Made by a program: the position numbers and the translations under genes. A DNA stretch of 20,503 nucleotides from the NCBI GenBank assembly GCA_047639615.1, contig JBLIOL010000061.1, positions 1 to 20,503 on the forward strand, read 5' to 3'. Below the pieces are notes generated by a model. It saw nothing but the letters and a program-made list of their open reading frames with translations. It was not told where the DNA came from and made no database searches. This document shows positions 14,241 through 20,503 of the stretch, in pieces. This DNA is from CAYWNK01 sp047639615 (GTDB lineage: Bacteria; Planctomycetota; UBA1135; GCA-002686595). Within the stretch, counting starts at the first letter, position 1; every line of letters begins with the position of its first letter.

Positions 14241-15489
14241 CGAAGGACAACAGATCGGAGCCGCTCGGACGCTGGTACACCCGCAATCCGAACTCAGGGA
14301 TCACTGCGAGCAGGTGATCAAAGATGTCACCAAGGATCGCCTCATATTGAACCCAGCGCTGTTCGCCGCTGAAAACGTAGATCTCCATGGGCAATCCTTC
14401 CGGCCCGGGCGCCAACTGCCGGATCAGGAAGGTCATGTCGTCGCGGATCTCCGGTATCTGTCCTAGGTACTCAGTCACATAGGCTCGGAAGGTGCCCAGG
14501 TTCGTGAGGCGCCGGCCGTTGACGATGCTCGAATCATCAACACCCTTGGAGAGGTTCCAGTCCTGGACCTCCTTGGCCTTAGCGTCCAGGTACTCACCGA
14601 TGAACTGCACCCTTCGCAGCCGTGCAAGCTCGTCCTCCTCCAAGAAACGAACACTCGACATGTCGAGTGCAACCGAGCGCTTGATGCGACGCCCGCCCGA
14701 CTCGGTCATGCCGCGCCAGTTCTTGAAGCTGTCAGCCATGAAGGCACATGTCGGAATGGTCGTGACGGTCTTATCCCAGTTCTGAATCTTGACCGTATGC
14801 AGGCCGATCTCAAGGACATCGCCATCGGCGCCGTACTTCGGCATCTCGACCCAGTCTCCCACGCGCAGCATGTCGTTGCCCGCGATTTGGATGCTGGCGA
14901 CGAAGCCCAGAATGGAGTCCTTGAACACGAGCATGATGATCGCGGTCATGGCGCCAAGCCCGGTCAAGAGCGCCCAAGGCGACTTGTCCATCAGCGTGGC
15001 AACCACAACGATTCCCACGCCGATCCAGAGCAAGATCTTGATCACTTGGCAGTAACTGCGCACGGGCTTGTCGCGTAGTCCCTTGCTGGCCAAGCCAAGG
15101 GTCACGAGCCCGTCGAGGAAGGCCGCGAAAGCGCGCGCACCGGCCAGCACCATCCAGACATTGGCAAGCTGCATGACGGCCCCAGCGTAGCCGCCCATGG
15201 ACTCGGGGAAGAGCAGATGCGCCGTGGCGTAGAACACCATGGCCGGCGCCAGATGCGAGAGGCGCTCGAAGACTTGGTGCTCGACGAAGACGTCATCCCA
15301 CTTGACCTTGGTACGTCCAATCACGGCGCGCACGGCGCGCACAATGACCTTCTTGGCGATGAAGTTGGCCAACCAGGCGCCAAGCAGCACCGCCGCCCAG
15401 GTTATTCCGTAGCGCGCCAAGCTGTTCTCGAGAAGGCTCTCGAGGGTTTGTCTGGACGCAGGTGACGCCATCACTATCGCAGGGATCAT
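14212..15489 (-). CDS. ybdG: Mechanosensitive channel, YbdG (miniconductance) type
   Basis: This 425-residue inner-membrane protein is an MscS-superfamily channel that opens under membrane tension to release solutes on hypo-osmotic shock. About five membrane helices are visible (near 28-50, 80-98, 102-130, 150-168 and 172-200), followed by the pore-lining and beta-domain segment MLVFKDSILGFVASIQI...VGDWVEM. The stretch QNWDKTVTTIPT...DSFKNWRGMTESGGRRIKRS and the C-terminal MTFLIRQLAPGPEGLPMEIY closely follow E. coli YbdG, whose length (about 415) also fits, rather than the shorter MscS. The start is ATG at 15489; an ATG six codons later is possible. It lies 45 bases downstream of the hybrid kinase gene on the same strand and is probably co-transcribed with it. 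Its 3' end overlaps transaldolase. Confidence 0.94.
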   Translation of the reverse strand: MIPAIVMASPASRQTLESLLENSLARYGITWAAVLLGAWLANFIAKKVIVRAVRAVIGRTKVKWDDVFVEHQVFERLSHLAPAMVFYATAHLLFPESMGGYAGAVMQLANVWMVLAGARAFAAFLDGLVTLGLASKGLRDKPVRSYCQVIKILLWIGVGIVVVATLMDKSPWALLTGLGAMTAIIMLVFKDSILGFVASIQIAGNDMLRVGDWVEMPKYGADGDVLEIGLHTVKIQNWDKTVTTIPTCAFMADSFKNWRGMTESGGRRIKRSVALDMSSVRFLEEDELARLRRVQFIGEYLDAKAKEVQDWNLSKGVDDSSIVNGRRLTNLGTFRAYVTEYLGQIPEIRDDMTFLIRQLAPGPEGLPMEIYVFSGEQRWVQYEAILGDIFDHLLAVIPEFGLRVYQRPSGSDLLSFASQPESGRS

Positions 15490-15534
15490 GCCTGCACCAT
15501 GGGACCCCGGGAGGGCCGGCGCAAGAGCCGACTC

Positions 15535-18500
15535 TCAGCTCGTGGGAGTGGGGCTTTCGGTCGCGCTTCCGCCGCCCAGCATCATGCGCACCCGGTGCAG
15601 CAATTCCGCCGGCCGATAGGGCTTCTGCAGGAGCGCAAGCTCCGTATTCAGGCTGATTTCGTTGTCCAACTCCGGTGCGTAGCCCGAGATGAAGAGCACC
15701 CGCAGGCCCGGCCAAAGGTCCATGGCCTTGCTCGCCAATTCACGGCCGCCCATCTCCGGCATCATCACGTCAGTGATCAAGAGATCCAGCTCAACGCTCT
15801 CATCGGCCAAAGTCTTGAGCAACTCAAAAGGGCTGGAGAAGGCCTGCACCACGTAGCCGTGATCCGTAAGGATGCGACTGGTCAGGACGCGCACGCTGCG
15901 ATCATCCTCACACAGGAATATCTTCTCACCGCCGCTCGGTTCCAACTCACGCACCGGCGCTGCCGCGGGTACTTCATAGGCCGACTCATCCGAGGTTGCA
16001 GGAAGTAGTACCTCAAACCGAGCGCCCTCTCCGAGCACACTGCGCACGCGTACCAAACCACCCGATTGGTGCACGATCCCGTGCACCATCGCCAAGCCCA
16101 ACCCGGTTCCCTTACCCACGGGCTTGGTGGAGAAGAAGGGATCAAAGATGCTCGCCACGGCGCTCTCAGAAATGCCCTCGCCCGTGTCGGTCACCGTGAG
16201 CGCGACGAAGTCACCTGGCTCGATCGAGTTGTCCGCTAAATCCTCAACGGTCAGCTCCACATTGGTCGTAGCGACAATCAGTTGGCCACCCGTCGGCATC
16301 GCGTCGTTGGCGTTGATCACCAGGTTCATGATCACCTGCTGCAACTGAACCTCATCCACTAAGCTCGGCAGCAGATCGGGATCGGAGTTGATCTCTACCA
16401 CCACGCTGTCGCGGGTCAGACGCAGGATCATCTGCTCCATCTCCATAAGCACCCGGTTCACGTCAACCACCTTCAGCTCTGCCACCTGGCGTCGACTGAA
16501 GGAAAGTAACTGGTGCGTGATCGAAGCCGCGCGCTGTCCTGCCTCGCGCACCTCGCCGATGCCCTGTCGCAACTGATCTCCGCGCGGGATGGGCCGGCCC
16601 AACTCCTTCAGAGCCAACTCCGCATTGCTGAGCACGACCGTCAGCAGGTTGTTGAAGTCGTGAGCGATGCCTCCGGCCAAGAGGCCCACACTCTCCATGC
16701 GTTGGGAGATAAGGAGCTGCTCTTGCAGCCGTTGGCGCTCCGTTGTGTCTTGGATGATGGCCTGGGTGGTGAAGCGCCCGCCCTCTTCGAAGGTGGAGAG
16801 ATAGATCTCCACCTCAATATCATCGCCGCCAGCCACCCGATGCCGATCGGCAAAAACTTGCCCACCAATTCCTGACCGCACAGGATCCGAAGCGCCCTCA
16901 TCGGAACGGAGGTCATTGAACTCCATACCGACCAGGGCTGCCACCGAGAGTCCATACAGATCTGAGGCCGCCTGATTGGCTCCAGCAATGCGTTTCCTGT
17001 CGGCGTCTAGAAGCAGCTGAGGTGCTCTGCTCTTTTCGAACAGGGAGCGGAAGCGCTGCACGGTGAAGCGCAGGTCGGCCGTTTTTGCCCTGACCTCGCG
17101 TTCCAGTTCAGTTCCCCGACGCCGTTGGTACACCAGATTGTTGATGCCCCATCCGAGGGTACCCAAGGCCAACACAACCAGAGACAGCAACCAGAAGCTC
17201 TGCCACGCGGGCCGCTTCACTTTGAATGTAGAGGAGCTCTGCACCGAGCTCCAAATCCCGGTCGCACTCTTAGCTCGGAACAATAATCGGTACTTACCAG
17301 GAGGCAGGCTTGTGTAGCGCAGCTGTCCACTGGCTAAGGCCTCGCCGCCCTGCCACTCATGGTCATAACCTCTGAGAAAACACGCGTACTCAACGGCACC
17401 GGATTCGATGAAGGATGTTGCGTGGAAACTGAAGACCACATCGTTCACATCGTTGTCCACGGTCAAGTCGAGGGCATCTAGCACCGGCTCACCATCGACT
17501 TCAATCGTGATCGGCCCAAGCAGCGGCGCGGCCCCCAGACCATGATCAAAATCCTCGTAGTAGCAGGATGCACCTCCAACTCCGCCGCTCCAGAACCTCC
17601 CGTCTTGGTCCACCAGGGCCGCCGCGCGATTGGTCTCTCGCCCGATCAAACCCTGCTCGAGGGATAGCCGCCGAAGGCTTGAGCCACTCCACTTCAGCAG
17701 TCCATCTTGGGTTCCGATCCAGAGCACACCGCCGGGCGCCGCGGTAAGCGAATAGATGGGCTCTCTCACGAATTCATCGCCCAGCGCCAACCAAATCAAC
17801 TTGCCATCCTTGGCCTCGAACAGTCCGGCATAGGTCGCCACTAGGATCCGCCCGCGACTGTCCTTATGAGCCGCGATCACATCGTTCGCCCCATCGAGGC
17901 CCTTGTGCGAGTACCACTGCCAGCCGTCTTCCCCGTCAGCCCAAAGCCCGTCTTCCGTGGCAAGCCACAGATAGCCGTCTTCGAATTGGCGCACAACGCG
18001 CACGCGTGAGATGTCTCCCACGCCGAAGTCAGCCAGTTGAAAGGCACTCCCATTCCAGTAGGCCGCGCCCCGAGCGGCGGTCACCCAAATCTGACCCTGT
18101 TGGTCGCAGAAGATACTTCGTGCGGTGAGACCCACGGCAGCGTCTGCGGTCACGGGCTCGAATTCGCCACCCGGATCCCGACGCATAATTTGGCCACCAC
18201 CCCGAACGATCCAAAGGCGCCCGTCAGGATCCACCGCCATACCTAGAGGCCATCCGAGGTCACTGTCCGGCAAGTCCAAGTGACTCCAGCTGCCGTCCTC
18301 CATGAAGGACAAACCCCTGCGGTGCGCCGCCACCAGCGTGCCATCTTGGGTCTCGATCATGGCGCTGACCTCCACCAGTCCGGCAGCACCGGCAATCAGT
18401 TCGTCGGCATCGTAGTTCGCGAATCGCAGGCTCGGAATGCGGCGCAGACCGCGCATGCAAGCGACCCAGATATTCTCGTCGCGATCGCGAAAGAGCACAG

Positions 18501-19437
18501 ACGCGCCGTCAAAGGACGATGGAAAGGGATCGGTCACCACCCGCTCATCGATGGCATTAAAATGTCCGATCCCCATGCGATAGCCGAAGATAGCTCCACC
18601 ATTGCCATCTGGTACGACCGGGAAAGGCCACCCACCTGAGCGCGGATAGGCTCGCCCATCCGCCCCGATTCCATCGAGTTCTGTGGACAGCATTTCTATA
18701 CCGCCAGCCGGATCAAGCTTGGCCAGCCAGGTCTTACCCAGGATGTAGACATCACCGTGCTCCTCCGTGCACCCGAGACCGACGACACGTTTCTCATCTG
18801 CCCCAGGCGGAAGCTGGATCGGACTGCCCCAGTACATTCCCCCAATGGAGAACATGCCGGCGTCCGTGGCTACGTAGACCTCATCTCCGCGGCAAGCCAT
18901 GGCCCAGAGCCTGGTCACGCCCAAGGAAGCGGGCGGTGAGAGATCAGCCCAGAACTCTCCGTCCCAGGCAAACACGTCGCCCTCGCTACTGCTGACCATC
19001 AGGGTCTCACGCTCGATCCCTGCCGGCTCGAAGGCGGAGATGCGCGCGGTCGAACTCGTGATTGGGCTCGGCAGAATTTGCCAATCCCCATCTTCGTGCA
19101 CAGCAAACTCACGATTCAGGGAACGCCCGGCAACGTAGATCTTGCCCGAGGGTGTGACCGTCAAGTTCCAGCCCTCTGGCATGAGCTTCTCGAGCTCGGC
19201 GTCGACCTCCCAAGTGTGGCCATCAAAGCGCGCCAACCCCTCGCGGGTCATGACCAGCATGCTGCCATCCTCTGCCTGGTTCACCGCACTGACCTGCACG
19301 CTCGGCAGGCCATCAGCAACCAGGTACTCAATCTCCTGATACGTCTGAGCGGACGCTAGTGACACACAGGCGACCCATGCTAAGAGCGCTAGGAATAGCC
19401 TATTACGCTTCGTCCTGTAGTGTATAGGGAGTCGCAT
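15535..19437 (-). CDS. Hybrid sensor histidine kinase with periplasmic propeller and Y_Y_Y domain
   Basis: From the ATG at 19437 the protein has 1300 residues and a signal peptide (about 1-30, KRNRLFLALLAWVACVSLASA). An outside region of about 625 residues is made of propeller-type repeats (recurring G-x-(I/L)-W-(V/I)-x-T...G-L), followed by a Y_Y_Y-like immunoglobulin domain (YACFLRGYDHEWQ...YTSLPPGKYRLLFRA) and a membrane helix (748-770). The inside part has a PAS domain, a HisKA helix with phospho-acceptor His926 in GGIAHDFNNLL, an ATPase domain (NLVINANDAM, DTGEGIS, GKGTGLGLAM) and a C-terminal receiver (DD 1178-1179, Asp1223 in LLITDVMMPEMGG, Lys1272). The outside architecture resembles the hybrid two-component systems of Bacteroidetes that sense oligosaccharides, but no DNA-binding domain follows, so phosphate must pass on to another protein. 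A TTG at 19476 would add 13 residues but would spoil the signal peptide. It lies between fetB and the channel gene. Confidence 0.94.
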   Translation of the reverse strand: MRLPIHYRTKRNRLFLALLAWVACVSLASAQTYQEIEYLVADGLPSVQVSAVNQAEDGSMLVMTREGLARFDGHTWEVDAELEKLMPEGWNLTVTPSGKIYVAGRSLNREFAVHEDGDWQILPSPITSSTARISAFEPAGIERETLMVSSSEGDVFAWDGEFWADLSPPASLGVTRLWAMACRGDEVYVATDAGMFSIGGMYWGSPIQLPPGADEKRVVGLGCTEEHGDVYILGKTWLAKLDPAGGIEMLSTELDGIGADGRAYPRSGGWPFPVVPDGNGGAIFGYRMGIGHFNAIDERVVTDPFPSSFDGASVLFRDRDENIWVACMRGLRRIPSLRFANYDADELIAGAAGLVEVSAMIETQDGTLVAAHRRGLSFMEDGSWSHLDLPDSDLGWPLGMAVDPDGRLWIVRGGGQIMRRDPGGEFEPVTADAAVGLTARSIFCDQQGQIWVTAARGAAYWNGSAFQLADFGVGDISRVRVVRQFEDGYLWLATEDGLWADGEDGWQWYSHKGLDGANDVIAAHKDSRGRILVATYAGLFEAKDGKLIWLALGDEFVREPIYSLTAAPGGVLWIGTQDGLLKWSGSSLRRLSLEQGLIGRETNRAAALVDQDGRFWSGGVGGASCYYEDFDHGLGAAPLLGPITIEVDGEPVLDALDLTVDNDVNDVVFSFHATSFIESGAVEYACFLRGYDHEWQGGEALASGQLRYTSLPPGKYRLLFRAKSATGIWSSVQSSSTFKVKRPAWQSFWLLSLVVLALGTLGWGINNLVYQRRRGTELEREVRAKTADLRFTVQRFRSLFEKSRAPQLLLDADRKRIAGANQAASDLYGLSVAALVGMEFNDLRSDEGASDPVRSGIGGQVFADRHRVAGGDDIEVEIYLSTFEEGGRFTTQAIIQDTTERQRLQEQLLISQRMESVGLLAGGIAHDFNNLLTVVLSNAELALKELGRPIPRGDQLRQGIGEVREAGQRAASITHQLLSFSRRQVAELKVVDVNRVLMEMEQMILRLTRDSVVVEINSDPDLLPSLVDEVQLQQVIMNLVINANDAMPTGGQLIVATTNVELTVEDLADNSIEPGDFVALTVTDTGEGISESAVASIFDPFFSTKPVGKGTGLGLAMVHGIVHQSGGLVRVRSVLGEGARFEVLLPATSDESAYEVPAAAPVRELEPSGGEKIFLCEDDRSVRVLTSRILTDHGYVVQAFSSPFELLKTLADESVELDLLITDVMMPEMGGRELASKAMDLWPGLRVLFISGYAPELDNEISLNTELALLQKPYRPAELLHRVRMMLGGGSATESPTPTS

Positions 19438-19503
19438 GCGAGAGAGGTTGACGTAATGTAAACCACGCTTGCACAACCCGCCAGCACACAGCCCTGGTTG
19501 GGC

Positions 19504-20301
19504 CTAGACGCGCTTGATCCAGTCCAAACGCAGTCGGTCGCGCTCGTCGAAGACGAGCCGTGTCACCCCAAGTACAACCCCCATCGTCCCAAGAGCAACG
19601 CCTCCGGTGATCGCGAACAGAATGAACAACTGGTAGCGCACAGCCTCCGCCGGGTCCTCCCCGGCCAGCAGCTGCCCGGTCAGCATGCCGGGGATGCTGA
19701 TGATGCCCACGGCGATCATGGCGTTCAGAATCGGGATCGTCCCCGTACGCACCGCCCGTCGAACCACCGGCGCGGCCGCTTGCCTGCGCGTTGCGCCGTG
19801 TGCCAAGAGCAGCTCCACCAACTTACGATCGCGTTCGAAGCCCTCGAGCGCTGTGTCAAGTCCAAGGGAAATGCCGTTGAGCGCATTGCCCAAGATCATG
19901 CCGAGGATCGGGATCGCGTACTGCGGCGTGTACCAGGGACCAGGCAAGTCGATCACTGCCGTAAGTCCAAAGAGTGTCACGCACATGGAACTCACGAGCA
20001 TCACTCCAATGCTCGTGGGAAAGAGCCCTTTCACGCGCCGCTCACTGCGCCGCACAGCTTCCACGCCAGCGATGCTCGCCATGCAGACCATCAAACCCGC
20101 AATCACAAGACCGGACTCGGACTCAAACACAAAGCCGAGCACCAGGCCGAGCAGCGCCAACTGAACCGTCGCGCGCCCCGCAGCCATCAGCAAGCGTCCC
20201 TCCAACCCAAGCCTAAGGGCGAGACTGATCCCCGCCGCCAGGAGCACAAGCCCCGAAGCGATCAAGAGATCCAGGCCTGACAGGTAGATGATTCCGATCA
20301 A
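19504..20301 (-). CDS. fetB: FetB-type ABC transporter permease (UPF0014)
   Basis: This 265-residue, very hydrophobic protein with about seven membrane helices belongs to the FetB/YbbM (UPF0014) family. In E. coli it forms with FetA an ABC exporter linked to iron efflux and oxidative-stress resistance. Family marks are the early GRATVQLALLGLVLGF segment, IPILGMILGNALNGISLGLD in the middle, and the C-terminal ISIPGMLTGQLLAGEDPAEA. The start is taken as TTG at 20301, because no ATG occurs until after the first membrane helix. This TTG overlaps the TGA stop of the upstream ATPase gene by two bases (TTGA), implying translational coupling. The substrate in this organism is inferred from the family only. 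The next gene downstream, the hybrid kinase, starts 66 bases after the stop. Confidence 0.92.
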   Translation of the reverse strand: MIGIIYLSGLDLLIASGLVLLAAGISLALRLGLEGRLLMAAGRATVQLALLGLVLGFVFESESGLVIAGLMVCMASIAGVEAVRRSERRVKGLFPTSIGVMLVSSMCVTLFGLTAVIDLPGPWYTPQYAIPILGMILGNALNGISLGLDTALEGFERDRKLVELLLAHGATRRQAAAPVVRRAVRTGTIPILNAMIAVGIISIPGMLTGQLLAGEDPAEAVRYQLFILFAITGGVALGTMGVVLGVTRLVFDERDRLRLDWIKRV

Positions 20302-20503
20302 GGTAGCTGCAACTCCCGCGCGTTCAAGCGCTCAGCAAGCCCAGCATCATGGCTAACCCACAGGGCCCCATGACCCGCGTCCACGTACTCCCCCACGCGC
20401 GCCTCGCAGGCCAAGGCCGCCTCCTCATCCAGGGCGCTGGTGGCCTCATCCAAGAGCAATACATCCGGCTCGCACAGGAACGCGCGCTCCAGTGCGAGCC
20501 GTT
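20298..20503 (-). CDS. fetA: FetA-type ABC transporter ATP-binding protein (partial, C-terminal part)
   Basis: The frame enters from the right edge and stops with TGA at 20298-20300, giving the last 67 residues. It starts just after the expected signature motif (RLALERAFL), then shows a Walker B and D-loop (VLLLDEATSALDEE) and the H-loop histidine (LWVSHD), so it is an ABC ATPase with intact visible catalytic residues. Its coupling to a FetB-type permease identifies it as the FetA/YbbL partner. The Walker A and Q-loop lie outside the window. Confidence 0.9.
   Translation of the reverse strand, partial: RLALERAFLCEPDVLLLDEATSALDEEAALACEARVGEYVDAGHGALWVSHDAGLAERLNARELQLP

Noticed and set aside
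15535..19437. Hybrid two-component system with DNA-binding output (Bacteroidetes HTCS)
   Set aside because: The outside architecture is similar, but the protein ends shortly after the receiver domain with no AraC-type helix-turn-helix.
19498..20280. 260-codon plus-strand frame opposite fetB
   Set aside because: It is His/Arg/Gln-rich and hydrophilic, the exact antisense of a membrane protein; not a plausible gene.

Overview
The window reads as a bacterial chromosome with moderately high GC, most likely from Planctomycetota. The best evidence is the Ser/Thr kinase at 6920-10288. It combines a QLQHPGIVPVYELG segment, a DWG in place of DFG, a membrane anchor and a TPR tail whose linker and C-terminus match a pattern I associate with planctomycete kinase/TPR proteins. 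Most genes lack a clear Shine-Dalgarno sequence, and GTG/TTG starts are likely. The phylum is an inference; no rRNA or tRNA gene is present.

Layout. (1) 1-3615, minus strand: a chemosensory cluster reading cheA, a 330-base stretch with weak ORFs, cheW, then the first ten codons of a probable cheR. CheA is unusual in carrying two HPt domains. (2) 3884-6681, plus strand: a BlaI/MecI-type repressor overlapping by one base a BlaR1-like M56 metalloprotease. In place of a penicillin-binding sensor, the protease has a ~415-residue repeat-rich tail. (3) 6920-10288, plus: the membrane-anchored Ser/Thr kinase with TPRs. (4) 10619-13146, plus: a single-domain response regulator, then groES and groEL, with structured leaders and a strong hairpin after groEL. 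(5) 13284-14240, plus: transaldolase, whose 3' end overlaps by 29 bases the convergent gene of the next block. (6) 14212-20503, minus: fetA (partial), fetB, a very large propeller-type hybrid histidine kinase, and a YbdG-type mechanosensitive channel, closely spaced and possibly co-transcribed.

The theme is sensing and stress: three phospho-signalling systems (CheA/CheW, hybrid kinase, Ser/Thr kinase), an orphan receiver with no kinase or output domain of its own, a protease/repressor pair, chaperonin, osmotic channel and metal export. No insertion sequence, CRISPR array, prophage or integration site was seen. The candidates for something new are the BlaR1-like protease with the repeat tail, the structured region between the Ser/Thr kinase and groESL, and the FetAB-kinase-channel cluster.
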